From CAZGVW01 sp964529265 (GTDB taxonomy: Bacteria > Planctomycetota > Phycisphaerae > Phycisphaerales > UBA1924), in contig CAZGVW010000141.1 in assembly GCA_964529265.1 (NCBI GenBank), forward strand, positions 3,173-67,172: a DNA stretch of 64,000 nucleotides, given 5' to 3'. Each line of letters starts with the position of its first letter. The stretch's first letter is position 1. A program made the position numbers and the translations under genes. The notes below the pieces were generated by a model. The model was not told where the DNA came from. It worked only from the letters and a program-made list of their open reading frames with translations, and did not search any database. Shown one piece after another: positions 7,810 to 16,692 of this stretch.

Positions 7810-8712
7810 TCACCTTGCGGGAAGACTTCGACCGGCCGCGGCGGCATCCAAGGCCTTCACCATCTCATCTGCCACCTCGACCATGGCCGTGCAGGCCGTC
7901 TGGCTGAGTGGATGGCTCACCAAGCCGACCCGGCCTGCCTCAACCGCCCGGATTCGCCAGTCTGCCACGGGGCCGAGGAGTTCGGTCAACTTGTCTGGAT
8001 TCGCGCCCGGGCTCAGGAGCAGGATCGTGTCCGGATCGAGCCGGCGGAGGGATTCGGCGTCCAGCGAGGCGTAAGGGGGACCGGTTTCGAGCGCCGGGGG
8101 GACGCCGAGGCGCTCCAGGATCTGGTGGTGGTACGAACCGGGGCCCGCGGCGCCGGGGGGATTCGTCCAGTAGAGGATCAGGGTCCGGCCGGCCCGTTCC
8201 CCGAGGCCGGAGCGGGGCGACCAGGCGCGATCCATCGCGGCAAGGAGCGCCGCGGCGCGATCCGGCGTGGATTCACCACCGGGGAGGCGGGAAAGTTCAA
8301 CGGCGGCGGCGCGGATGTCTTCCAAGGAGAGGAGAGGGAAGGAGCGGAGGGCCCAGCCGCGGTCGGCGGCGAGGGTGGTCAGGCGCTCCGGCAGGTCGCG
8401 GCTGCCCCATTCAAGAAAAACGTGCGTGGGGCGGGCGCGGGCGAGGACTTCGTAGTCGATTCCGGCCTGATCGCCGGCGATGGGGAGGGCGGGATCGAGG
8501 ACCTCGTCGAAGCCGTGCCGGGCGACGATTCGATGCTCGAAGCCCAGATCGCGGAGAATCACACCAATTGCGGGGCTGAGGGCGACAATTCGGGGCTCTG
8601 ACGCGTTTTGCTGCGCCTCGGCGGATGGCGCGCGGGCCGGGGCTCTTTCCGACCCGCAGGATGCGGCGGCGAGCGAGAAGAGCAGCGCGATTGCGGCAAA
8701 GAGCGATCGCAT
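7810..8712 (-). CDS. Periplasmic-binding lipoprotein, BtuF/FecB-like
   Basis: A 300-residue solute-binding protein. MRSLFAAIALLFSLAAASC gives a lipobox with Cys19, so the mature protein is membrane-anchored. The binding domain starts with RIVALSPAIGVILRDLGF and continues with YEVLARARPTHVFLEWG, the typical first lobe of cobalamin/iron-siderophore binding proteins. The second lobe is seen in YHHQILERLGVPPAL and ESLRRLDPDTILLLSPG. No ABC permease or ATPase of the BtuCD type is nearby and no cobalamin riboswitch is visible upstream, so the ligand is open. The start at 8712 is chosen because the signal peptide follows it directly. Confidence 0.75.
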   Translation of the reverse strand: MRSLFAAIALLFSLAAASCGSERAPARAPSAEAQQNASEPRIVALSPAIGVILRDLGFEHRIVARHGFDEVLDPALPIAGDQAGIDYEVLARARPTHVFLEWGSRDLPERLTTLAADRGWALRSFPLLSLEDIRAAAVELSRLPGGESTPDRAAALLAAMDRAWSPRSGLGERAGRTLILYWTNPPGAAGPGSYHHQILERLGVPPALETGPPYASLDAESLRRLDPDTILLLSPGANPDKLTELLGPVADWRIRAVEAGRVGLVSHPLSQTACTAMVEVADEMVKALDAAAAGRSLPAR

Positions 8713-8784
8713 GACCGAAGAATACTCCGCGAACGCGAGCCGCTTCGAAGAAGCGAGACGAACCGCGTCGCGGGAGCGCATTTC

Positions 8785-9375
8785 ATGGCCACGCTGAGCC
8801 GATTGTCGCGTTTTCTGAGTCGGGCAACGTCACTCTGGGGGGCGAGCGCCCCGCATGCGATCCATGCCGAGCCGAAGAGGCTGGAGGGCGCGCCGCCGAT
8901 GGACTCAGAACGCACTCTGGTGGAAGAAATCTCGGTTCCGCGCTCTGAACCGGCGGAGTTCGATCCGCTCGTGGTCGCCGCGGCGGAGCGGCTGCCGGAG
9001 ATTTCGGATGCGGCGATCGAAATTCGGGACACGGGGCGCAGGACGCAGGCGCTGCTGGGGCGGCTGGCGGAATCCGCGGAGCAGCAGGGGACGCTGCTGG
9101 CGGGGATTGCCGGTCGGCTGGACCGGACGGCGGCGGGGCAGGGTGAACTGAAGTCGGCGATCGGGGATGCGCGTGATGCGCTGGTGGACGCAGCGGGGGC
9201 GAGCGCGCGGATCGGGCTGGCGCTGGAGGCGATCGAGCGGTCGCTGGCGCACCGTGATCAGCGCGAGGTGGAGTTGCTGGAATCGTGCCGGAGGGTGTGC
9301 GTGGTGGCGGTGCTGGTGTGCACCGCGAGCGCGGGGGCGGCGGTGATCATGGCCGGGCTGGCGCTGTGGCTTTGA
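8785..9375 (+). CDS. Coiled-coil protein with C-terminal membrane anchor
   Basis: A 196-residue protein of unknown function. The N-terminal 60 residues are not recognisable. Residues about 75-165 are helical with heptad-like Ala/Leu/Glu/Arg content (IRDTGRRTQALLGRLAE; ALEAIERSLAHRDQREVEL). The last about 28 residues (VVAVLVCTASAGAAVIMAGLALWL) form one membrane segment right at the end, so it is probably tail-anchored with the coil in the cytoplasm. The start at 8785 follows CGGGAG; an alternative ATG at 8899 would give a 158-residue product. The 3' end overlaps the convergent BshC-like gene by 29 nt. Confidence 0.55.
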   Translation: MATLSRLSRFLSRATSLWGASAPHAIHAEPKRLEGAPPMDSERTLVEEISVPRSEPAEFDPLVVAAAERLPEISDAAIEIRDTGRRTQALLGRLAESAEQQGTLLAGIAGRLDRTAAGQGELKSAIGDARDALVDAAGASARIGLALEAIERSLAHRDQREVELLESCRRVCVVAVLVCTASAGAAVIMAGLALWL

Positions 9376-10753
9376 GCGCGGCGGGTTGAGGAGATGGCGC
9401 GAGCGCGCGATCGATGAGTTCGCGCAGCTGCGCGAGCGCTGAGGGATCGCACAAGGCGAAGAACCAGTCGCGGGCGGCGGCGAGTTCGGCTTCCGATTCG
9501 CGGGCGCGGGCGCGTTCGACGGCGTGATCGAGTTCGGCGAGGCGTGCATCGCGCGCTGAGCGGTACTGCCGGAGTTCTTCGTGCATGGTGCGGAAGATGG
9601 GGGCTGGGTCGGCGCCGGCCTGACGGGCGGCCTCGATTTCGCTGAGTCGGCGATGTTTGGCGCTTGCCGCGGCGGGGTCATTGAGCAGAGCGGGGTTGTG
9701 GCGGGCGGAGTGGGCGCGCCAGATTGCGGTCGCGGCGTCTGAATCGTTGCTGTGCGGGGCGCCGAGGGGGAGGCGGAGCGTTGCGCTGACGATGGCGCGG
9801 GGCGCGAGTGTTTCGCCGAGCCAATCACGGATCCACGCCTCGGTGACTTTGTCGTATTCGCCGCCACCGACGCCGTGGATGAAGAGATCGCACCCGGCGA
9901 GGCGGAGGAGGGCGGTCATGAAAAGGGCGCGTGGGGCAAGTTCGTGGGCGGGGATCGATGCGAGGTCCTGCGCGAAGATGCGCGCGCGCGGTTGGCGGGG
10001 GCGGATGCGCCAGAGGGGCAGTTCGGGGCCGCGGGATGCGCCGATATCGAGCAGGGCGACGCCGGCGGCGGGGTTCGCGGCGGCGGCGCGGTTGTAGGCG
10101 CCGATGGCGGCGGCGGGGTCGGCGGCCATGCGCGACGCGAGGTCCTGGAAAAGATCCGTGAGCGCGAGGGAAGTTCCGAACACAGCGGGCGCGGGGGGAA
10201 CGTGGGGCGACATCAGGTCGGTGAGCGCGCGGGCGATCTGCTCCGCGGCCGAGCCGGATGCGGGGAGGTGGGAGAGCGCGGCGCGCAGGCGTGTGAGGCC
10301 GGCATCCACTGAGGCAAGAGCGGGGGGATTGCGGGTGGAGGGCGCACGCGGCGTGAAGGACGGGCACGAGCGGACGGGCCAGCCTTCGCCGACGGCGCCG
10401 ACGGGCGCGAGAGGAACGCGCTCGGCTGCGAGTGCGCCGTCCGAGGATTTGGTCGGCGCCTCGATCGTGGCGAACTCGTGCTCATCCTGATCCACCCAGA
10501 TCCATGCGGGCCCAGCGCCGGCCCTGCGCGCGAAGGAATCGGCGGCGATGAACTTGGCGAGCACGCCCGGGTGCCACCAGGAGAGCTGGTGGCCGGTCAT
10601 GACGATGGGCGCATCGTCGGCGAGGCCGATCTGCCTGCGGAACGCGGATGCACGCGCGAAGTTCCGACCGCGCCAGGACTTCTCCAGCAGCGAGGCCCAT
10701 TCGCCGGGCGCGGGCTCAAGGAGCAAGGGAGGATGTTCCGGCTGGCGCATCAT
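9347..10753 (-). CDS. BshC-like protein (putative), function unassigned
   Basis: A 468-residue protein. Near the N-terminus PIVMTGHQLSWWHPGVLAKF resembles the TGQQ-x-G-(L/F) nucleotide-type loop of BshC, the putative cysteine-adding enzyme of bacillithiol synthesis. WIWVDQDEHEFATIEAP resembles the BshC region with the conserved D-x-D-H-D. RALFMTALLRLAGCDLFIHGVGGGEYDKVTEAW and the later charged helical region (EELRQYRSARDARLAELDHAV) fit the BshC coiled-coil part. Identity is low, so the assignment is tentative. It follows the family 2 glycosyltransferase by 26 nt on the same strand. ATG 10753 or 10750 may start it. Confidence 0.5.
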   Translation of the reverse strand: MMRQPEHPPLLLEPAPGEWASLLEKSWRGRNFARASAFRRQIGLADDAPIVMTGHQLSWWHPGVLAKFIAADSFARRAGAGPAWIWVDQDEHEFATIEAPTKSSDGALAAERVPLAPVGAVGEGWPVRSCPSFTPRAPSTRNPPALASVDAGLTRLRAALSHLPASGSAAEQIARALTDLMSPHVPPAPAVFGTSLALTDLFQDLASRMAADPAAAIGAYNRAAAANPAAGVALLDIGASRGPELPLWRIRPRQPRARIFAQDLASIPAHELAPRALFMTALLRLAGCDLFIHGVGGGEYDKVTEAWIRDWLGETLAPRAIVSATLRLPLGAPHSNDSDAATAIWRAHSARHNPALLNDPAAASAKHRRLSEIEAARQAGADPAPIFRTMHEELRQYRSARDARLAELDHAVERARARESEAELAAARDWFFALCDPSALAQLRELIDRALAPSPQPAALKATAPARP

Positions 10754-10779
10754 GCCGCAACGAGTTCGGGCTCAGGCGA

Positions 10780-11526
10780 TCAGCCGCCGCACGGCGCACA
10801 CGCGCCTTCGAGCGCGGCAGAGGGCAACCTGTCGGCGCATCGCTTGATCTCACAGTGCAGGACGCGGCGGTAGTGATCGAGGCGCGTGCGGGGGATATCG
10901 AGGGGGCCGCCGAAGGAGCGGCTCGGATCGTTGTAGATGAGTTTGACGGGGATTTCGCGGATGCGGAGGCCGGCGGCCGCGGCCTGCACCCAGAACTGCA
11001 TCGGGAAGGAATAGCCATCCTCGGTGAGGGTGAGGCGCTTCAGCGACTCGACGCGGTAGGCCTTGAAGCCGCAGAACGCATCGGTGATGGAGAGGCCCAG
11101 GCGGGCGTTGATCTCTTCCGTGATGGTGCGGTTGATGGTTCGGCGGTCCTCGGGCGGACGATCGTTCTCAGGGCACTCGACGAGGTACCGGGAGCCGCTG
11201 ATGACGTCGTGCGTGTCGGCCGCGGCGGCGTTCACGAAGCGCGGGATGGAGGCGGGCTCATGCTGCTCGTCGCAGTCCATGGTGATGACCCAGTCGAAGC
11301 CGTCCACAACGGCCCAGCGGAAGGCGTCCTGCATGGAGCGGCCGTAGCCGCGGTTCTCGGCGTGGCGGATGACCTCCACGGGGTGGCGCGGGAGCATGCA
11401 GGGCGTGTCGTCGGTGGAGCCATCGTCGATGACGAGGATGTGCTCGGCGAACTCGCGCACGCGCGCCAGGACGCGATTGACGTGGCTCTGCTCGTTGTAG
11501 ACGGGGATGGCGACCAGTGTCCGCAT
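10780..11526 (-). CDS. Family 2 glycosyltransferase, polyprenyl-phosphate sugar transferase-like
   Basis: A 248-residue GT-A enzyme related to DPM1/polyprenol-phosphate mannosyltransferases. MRTLVAIPVYNE opens the nucleotide-binding fold; ILVIDDGSTDDT follows; the metal-binding acidic motif is in WVITMDCDEQHEP; GSRYLVECPENDRPPEDRR and LGLSITDAFCGFKAYR are typical of the DPM group. No membrane segment follows, so it is a soluble single-domain form. The protein likely moves a sugar from a nucleotide donor to a lipid phosphate. It lies between the large LptC/OstA-like gene and the BshC-like gene, suggesting envelope glycolipid work. Earlier starts add Arg/Pro-rich residues with no homology and were rejected. 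Confidence 0.85.
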   Translation of the reverse strand: MRTLVAIPVYNEQSHVNRVLARVREFAEHILVIDDGSTDDTPCMLPRHPVEVIRHAENRGYGRSMQDAFRWAVVDGFDWVITMDCDEQHEPASIPRFVNAAAADTHDVISGSRYLVECPENDRPPEDRRTINRTITEEINARLGLSITDAFCGFKAYRVESLKRLTLTEDGYSFPMQFWVQAAAAGLRIREIPVKLIYNDPSRSFGGPLDIPRTRLDHYRRVLHCEIKRCADRLPSAALEGACAPCGG

Positions 11527-11615
11527 GCGCTTGGCCCTCCGCTGGCGCGGCCTCGGGCCGCAGCGGGGCAATGGTAGGTCGCGCGCGGGCTGGGAACGGG
11601 CCGCACGAGGTGTTG

Positions 11616-14609
11616 TCACCTGGGCGCGGTGGTCTCACCGGCTTCGAGCCATTCGACGCGGTCGCGGGTGAGGTCCCAGCGGAGCAAGGCGCCTGTGAGC
11701 GGGCTGGATTGGCCGGCGTCGAACATGGTGACGAGGTTGCCGGGCGCGGCGAGCGCTTCGGCGACGCCGCTCGCGGCGTCATAGCGCAGGAGGTCGGCGA
11801 TAAGGCGGCGGCCGCGCTGCGCAGCGTAGACGGCGCCCGCGGCTTCGACGCGCTCGAGCGTCCGCCGCTCGGCCATGGCGTCGCTTCCCGCGAGCCAGGC
11901 GTCAAGGCGCTCGCACTCCAGTTCGGTGACGGATTCGCTCTGAGGCGGGCGCTGGCGCAGGCGGACGCGCTGGGCCATCATCGCGTGGCCTTCGGCGCGG
12001 TCGATGGTCATCGAGCCATCCCACTCGAAGAGTGTCGTCCCGCGGAGGGAGGCAGGCTCATCGTCCGGCGCGGGCTCGTCTTCGTCGGTCACGCGATCCT
12101 CGATGAGGAGCCTTCCGGCGCCGGGAACGGTGAGCGTATCGGCCGCGGCGTCGGCGACGATGGTGGCGCCGGCGAGATGCAGCATGCGGATGAGCCGCAG
12201 GCCGCTCTCGGAGGCAGGATCAGGCTCATACCGGCGCGATTCGGCGGTCGCGGGCTCGCCGCCTTCGAACTCGGTCACGGCGCCGAAGATGGTGGCGCGT
12301 TGGAGAATCGCCTGCGCGGCGCTGCGGCCGGCGTCGGCCTCGGCGGCGGCGTTGGGCGAGAGATCGAGGACGATGCGGTGGCCGCGGGCCTCGTCGCGCG
12401 CGACATCGTCCGGCTCGGCGGTGGCGACACAGGCGCCGACGAACTCGGCGCGGCCGGCGGCGTCGTCGTAGGTCATCGAGTTGCGCCACTCGATCTGGAC
12501 GCGCTCGTAGCCGAAGGCGGCCTCGCGCGGCTGCGAGTAGTTGAAGACCCCGGCGCCATAGACCATGAGGCGGCGATCGTGCTCACCGAAGCGCATGGAG
12601 GCGCCGGAGATCGAGCCGCCCTGGCGGTGCGCCACGGCGGGCTCGCCCACGAGTTCGATCTCGCCTTTCTCGGCGTCGTAGCGCAGGCGGTCGGAGAGGA
12701 GTTCGAGGCCGTCGGGCCGGGCGAGGCGCACGGCGAAGTCGGCGGCGAACCGGCTGAGGCGCGTTTCACCCGAGGCATCCGTCTCAAAGTCGGCCTCGAT
12801 CATCTCCGCGCTCAGGTTCGCATCGCTCCGCTCGCCGCGAACGCGGCCCTGCGCCGTTGCGGTGCGAGGAACGGCGCGGCCGTCGCGGGAGGACTGGGCG
12901 AACGCGGCGTCGATGCGATCGGCCATCAGGCGGCCATCCGGGCCGAGGTCAACGTGGGCCGAGCCATCGATGACGAGGCGCGCGATCGAGGGGTCGCCCG
13001 CGGGTGAGGCCGCGAAGACGGTCCGGACGAAATCGCCCGCGGCGAGTGATTTCGCGTCGCGGGCCTCCACTCGGCCGTGGAAGAGGGCCTCGCGCAGCGG
13101 CGACGGCGCATCGAAGTCGATGGCGCCGTTGCGCGTTTCGAAGAGGAGGTCACAGTGATCCTGCCAGGCGATTTCGCGGCGGCGCGGCGGCTCGAAGGGG
13201 TCGGGGCCACCGGGCTGTGCGGCCTGACCGATGGCGCGGAGGAGGCCGACGCCGCGGAGCGCGCCGATTCCTTCGCGCAGGAGGAGTTCGAAGCGTCCGC
13301 ACTGGGCCTCGGCGACGTCGGGGAGCGTAAGGATGACGCCGCGAGGGCCCGGGCCGGTGAGGACGAGGCGGGAGGAGGTCAGGCCGTAATCGATTGCGGC
13401 CGCGATGGCCGAAGCGCCGGAGGCGTCATCCTGCCCCCGGACGACGCCGGCCTGGGGCGAGGTGAAGCGCGCCGCGAGATGGTCGGCCGCGAGTTCGGGC
13501 GGCGATTCCTCCAGGGCATTCACGACGAGCGGGCCGGACCAGGTCAGCAGGATGGGCTCATCCGGCGCAGGCCGCGCGCCGCCCTGGCTGGAGGTCGCCG
13601 CGGCGGCATCCTGAGTCTGCTTGAATCGCAGATCGGAGACAGCGTCTGCCGGGAGGCGGCCATCCAGGAGGCGGGCCCAGACCAGGAGCGCATCGGAGCA
13701 GATCTCGCGGCCGCCGAAGGACAGCGAGACATCGCCCTCGAACTCGGCGCGCTGCCATTGCTCCGCGGCGACGGGGGCGGGCCCATGCCCTGCGTCCGGC
13801 TCAGTACCCGCGGCGCCGGATGAACTGTCTTGAGAATCGCGGCGCCGGGGCGAGAATCGAATCTCACCATCGCGCTCGGTGCGGAGGTAAGCGAGGCGCT
13901 TGCCCGGCTCATCGATGTTGGCGCGCAGGCCGGTGAAGCGAACATCGAGGCCGCCGCCCCACGCTTTGACGGGATCGAGCGTCGAGAACTCCCCCACAAG
14001 GAGATCGAAGGACATCGAATCCGTGGCCAGTGTGAAGAGCGGCACGATGTCCGGGGCGAGATCGGGCGCAGTCCGGCCGTCTTCACCCGTGGGTCTCAGG
14101 CCTTCCGGCCACAGCCCTTCAGCGGTGGGCGCATCGAAGACACGGCACACGAGGTTGCCGACGAAGCGGCCGGACTGCGGCTCACCTGCGCCGGGCGGCT
14201 TGAGGCATGTCATTGAGTCAGCCTGCACGTGCACAACGTGGCCGTTCTTGAAATGAAGAGCCGCCTGCGGGCGATTGACGAGGAAGCGGTGGCCCTCCTG
14301 CGGCTCGAATTGCTCGCCCACGAGTTCATATGCGATGCGGGATGGATCGGAGCGATCCATGCCGACGATGCGCATGTCCTCGCCGAACTCGGCGATGTCC
14401 TGAATGCTGGTGGGCGCGCCGACAATCGGCCGGAGCGACGCGTCCGGCGCCGGGCCGAGATCGACGGCGGACACCCCGCCGGGGCCGGCGGCGCCTGCCC
14501 GCTCGGCCGGGCTCTTCTGCAGCGCGACATAGGTGGACCAGGCGCCGAGCGCCACGACGGCGACGGCGATCACCAGCGCCAAAGCGAGCCAGATCCGTCT
14601 GCCGCTCAT
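11616..14609 (-). CDS. Very large LptC/OstA-like LPS transport protein
   Basis: A 997-residue protein with a single N-terminal membrane helix (MSGRRIWLALALVIAVAVVALGAW) and a long beta-rich periplasmic part. Several blocks repeat the OstA/LptA pattern of a strand describing an element followed by a transformed one, e.g. TRLSRFAADFAVRL, LELLSDRLRYDAEKGEIEL, GGSISGASMRFGEHDRR and RRLIADLLRYDAASGVAEAL. LptC-type proteins are usually about 190 residues and LptA about 180, so this is a many-fold expansion or fusion. The start at 14609 has GAGG at a 5-nt spacing; ATG 14636 has GAGG with no spacing. It lies directly downstream of kdsD, the first step of KDO synthesis, which supports an LPS-export role. 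Confidence 0.65.
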   Translation of the reverse strand: MSGRRIWLALALVIAVAVVALGAWSTYVALQKSPAERAGAAGPGGVSAVDLGPAPDASLRPIVGAPTSIQDIAEFGEDMRIVGMDRSDPSRIAYELVGEQFEPQEGHRFLVNRPQAALHFKNGHVVHVQADSMTCLKPPGAGEPQSGRFVGNLVCRVFDAPTAEGLWPEGLRPTGEDGRTAPDLAPDIVPLFTLATDSMSFDLLVGEFSTLDPVKAWGGGLDVRFTGLRANIDEPGKRLAYLRTERDGEIRFSPRRRDSQDSSSGAAGTEPDAGHGPAPVAAEQWQRAEFEGDVSLSFGGREICSDALLVWARLLDGRLPADAVSDLRFKQTQDAAAATSSQGGARPAPDEPILLTWSGPLVVNALEESPPELAADHLAARFTSPQAGVVRGQDDASGASAIAAAIDYGLTSSRLVLTGPGPRGVILTLPDVAEAQCGRFELLLREGIGALRGVGLLRAIGQAAQPGGPDPFEPPRRREIAWQDHCDLLFETRNGAIDFDAPSPLREALFHGRVEARDAKSLAAGDFVRTVFAASPAGDPSIARLVIDGSAHVDLGPDGRLMADRIDAAFAQSSRDGRAVPRTATAQGRVRGERSDANLSAEMIEADFETDASGETRLSRFAADFAVRLARPDGLELLSDRLRYDAEKGEIELVGEPAVAHRQGGSISGASMRFGEHDRRLMVYGAGVFNYSQPREAAFGYERVQIEWRNSMTYDDAAGRAEFVGACVATAEPDDVARDEARGHRIVLDLSPNAAAEADAGRSAAQAILQRATIFGAVTEFEGGEPATAESRRYEPDPASESGLRLIRMLHLAGATIVADAAADTLTVPGAGRLLIEDRVTDEDEPAPDDEPASLRGTTLFEWDGSMTIDRAEGHAMMAQRVRLRQRPPQSESVTELECERLDAWLAGSDAMAERRTLERVEAAGAVYAAQRGRRLIADLLRYDAASGVAEALAAPGNLVTMFDAGQSSPLTGALLRWDLTRDRVEWLEAGETTAPR

Positions 14610-14647
14610 CAGAGCCTCGTCCCCGGAGCGCGCCATCCTCGGCGCGA

Positions 14648-15733
14648 CTAGTCCTCGATCAGTTTCATGGCCATCAGGTCCTGCACATCGAGCACGCCCA
14701 CGGGGCGGCCCATGTCATCGACGACAGGAATCTCGTCCTGCCGGTGCTCGCGCATCATCTGCACGGCGTCGCGCACGACGGCGGTGTGCGGAAGGGATCG
14801 CGGCGAGCGGGTCATCACGTCGCCAAGGCGCTTCGAATCAACGTCAGCCGGATCGCGCGCGACAAGGCGGCGCAGGTCGCCATCGGTGAAGATGCCGCTG
14901 AGCGCGCCGGCGCCGTTCACGACGACGATCGCGCCGGGGCGGCGGCCGAGCGCTTCGGCGCTGCGCAGGGCGTCGCGCAGGAGCGTCGATTCGGAGACGA
15001 TCGGCAGATTCCGGCCGGCGACGAATCGCAGGATCTCGACGACGGGGCGCAGCTGGTCGCCGAGGGCGCCGCCGGGGTGCCGCTTCAGGAAGTCATCGGC
15101 GCTGAAGGCGCGGCGGCGGCTGACGGCGAGGGCCAGGGCGTCGCCGAGGGCGAGCATGGCGGTGGTGGAGCTGGTGGGCGCGAGCGTGAGCGAGCAGGCT
15201 TCCTCCACGACGCCGATGCCGAGGCTGACGGTCGAGAGGCGCTCGAGCGCGGAGCCGCCGCGGCCGGTGGTGATGGAAATGATTGGCACGCCATCCTGTC
15301 GCAGGATGGAGGCAAGGGCGACGACCTCGGCCGTGCCGCCGGAATAGGAGAGGGCGAGGAGGCAATCGCCGGCGCGGAGGCGGCCGAGATCGCCGTGGAC
15401 GGCGTCGGCGGGGTGGAGCCAGTGGGAGGGGGCGCCGAGGCTGGCCAGTGTGGCGGAGATCTTCTGCCCGATGAGGCCGGATTTGCCCATGCCGGTGACG
15501 ACGACGGAGCCGCCGCGATCCGCGGCGGCGGTGAGCAGATCGACGGCGCGGGCGAAGGAGGCATCGAGCCCGGCCGCGACGCGGAGCACGGCTTCGGCCT
15601 CGGCGCGGAGGGCGCGGGCAGCGAACTCGAGTTCCGCGGCTGGGGCGTCCGGGCGGTCCGCAGGGTGCGAGTCGGCGTCCGGACCGAGCGTCGGAACCTG
15701 CACTGGCCTCGATGTGGCGCCTGTACGGGTCAT
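14648..15733 (-). CDS. kdsD: D-arabinose 5-phosphate isomerase (KpsF/GutQ family)
   Basis: A 361-residue enzyme that interconverts ribulose 5-phosphate and arabinose 5-phosphate, the first committed step to KDO in lipopolysaccharide. The SIS domain is clear: VVVTGMGKSGLIGQKISATLASLG, WLHPADAVHGDLG and LLALSYSGGTAEV, with FLKRHPGGALG at its end. Two CBS domains follow (DALRSAEALGRRPGAIVVV ... GIFTDGDLRRL; VMTRSPRSLPH ... GVLDVQDLMAMKL). It is the full-length form (E. coli KdsD is 328 residues), with an N-terminal extension of about 35 residues. It is divergent from scpA with a 71-nt gap that must hold both promoters. The large LptC/OstA-like gene follows. Confidence 0.92.
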   Translation of the reverse strand: MTRTGATSRPVQVPTLGPDADSHPADRPDAPAAELEFAARALRAEAEAVLRVAAGLDASFARAVDLLTAAADRGGSVVVTGMGKSGLIGQKISATLASLGAPSHWLHPADAVHGDLGRLRAGDCLLALSYSGGTAEVVALASILRQDGVPIISITTGRGGSALERLSTVSLGIGVVEEACSLTLAPTSSTTAMLALGDALALAVSRRRAFSADDFLKRHPGGALGDQLRPVVEILRFVAGRNLPIVSESTLLRDALRSAEALGRRPGAIVVVNGAGALSGIFTDGDLRRLVARDPADVDSKRLGDVMTRSPRSLPHTAVVRDAVQMMREHRQDEIPVVDDMGRPVGVLDVQDLMAMKLIED

Positions 15734-15804
15734 TGGCCGAAAGTGTACCCTTGGCGCAGGGCGCGGGCCGTTTCCGCCCCGATTGGTCCAGCCACGCCGC
15801 CCCG

Positions 15805-16692
15805 ATGCTGACGGAAGACTACAGAGTCCGGCTTGACGCCTTCGAGGGGCCCCTCGACCTGCTGCTGTACCTCATCCGGCGGGCGGAGGTGGACGTTACG
15901 GACATTCCGATTTCGACGATCGCCGACCAGTACCTGGCGCATCTGGCGGGGCTGGAGCACATCGATATCGACGTGGCGGGCGAGTTCCTGGTGATGGCGG
16001 CGACGCTGATGGAGATCAAGTCGCGGATGCTCTCGCCGCGGAGGGCGGGCGACGCGGCGGGCGAGGGAGAGCAGGGGGGAGCGGAGGGCGGGGCGGACAC
16101 GGTGGCCGCGGCGCTGACGGAAGATCCGCGGGCCGAACTGGTTCAGCAGCTGCTGGAGTTCAAGCGCTCGCGCGATGCGGCGACAGCGCTCGACCGGCTT
16201 CGGGATGAGTGGGCGCGACGGTTTCCGACTGCATCGCTGGCGCACGACCGGGATGCGCTGCGCGAGGCCATCGCCGAGCAAGCGGCGGACCTCGATATGG
16301 AGGACTTGGGGCTCTTTGACCTGGTGGAGGCGTTCGAGCGCATCGCGCGGCAGGTGAACTTCGAGGCGCTGGGCGCGCACCACATCGGCGCCGAGGAAGA
16401 TGTGCCGATCGAGGTGCACGCGGAGGACATTCTCGACCAGTTGCGGCGCGGCGTGGGTGCGAGCGATGAATCGGGCGAGGCGAAGCGGGGCGAGACGACG
16501 TTCCGCGCGCTGCTCACGGGGCGGACGCGAACGGAGATGATCGGGCTGTTTCTGGCGCTGCTGGAGTTGATCCGGCGGCGCGCGATTCGCGCTGCGCAGG
16601 ATTCTCCGGGCGGGGAGATTCTGATTCGGCTGTGCGAGGAGACGGGCGGGGCCGCGCAGGCGGGCGCGGAAGCGTCATCCCCCGCGACGTGA
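15805..16692 (+). CDS. scpA: Segregation and condensation protein A
   Basis: A 295-residue kleisin of the SMC-ScpAB condensin complex, which folds and segregates the chromosome. MLTEDYRVRLDAFEGPLDLLLYLIRRAEVD is the family's N-terminal signature, followed by DIPISTIADQYLAHL and FLVMAATLMEIKSRMLSP. The C-terminal winged-helix is seen in EMIGLFLALLELIRRRAIRA. The start at 15805 follows the start of homology; an upstream ATG adds 31 residues without similarity. scpB and smc are not in the window. Its 3' end overlaps the convergent coiled-coil gene by 18 nt. Confidence 0.92.
   Translation: MLTEDYRVRLDAFEGPLDLLLYLIRRAEVDVTDIPISTIADQYLAHLAGLEHIDIDVAGEFLVMAATLMEIKSRMLSPRRAGDAAGEGEQGGAEGGADTVAAALTEDPRAELVQQLLEFKRSRDAATALDRLRDEWARRFPTASLAHDRDALREAIAEQAADLDMEDLGLFDLVEAFERIARQVNFEALGAHHIGAEEDVPIEVHAEDILDQLRRGVGASDESGEAKRGETTFRALLTGRTRTEMIGLFLALLELIRRRAIRAAQDSPGGEILIRLCEETGGAAQAGAEASSPAT

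Noticed and set aside
11517..13007. A 496-codon open frame on the plus strand opposite the LptC/OstA-like gene
   Set aside because: It is antisense to a gene with clear OstA-type repeats, has low-complexity Gly/Ala/Arg/Glu content and no recognisable motif. Long antisense frames are expected at this GC content.
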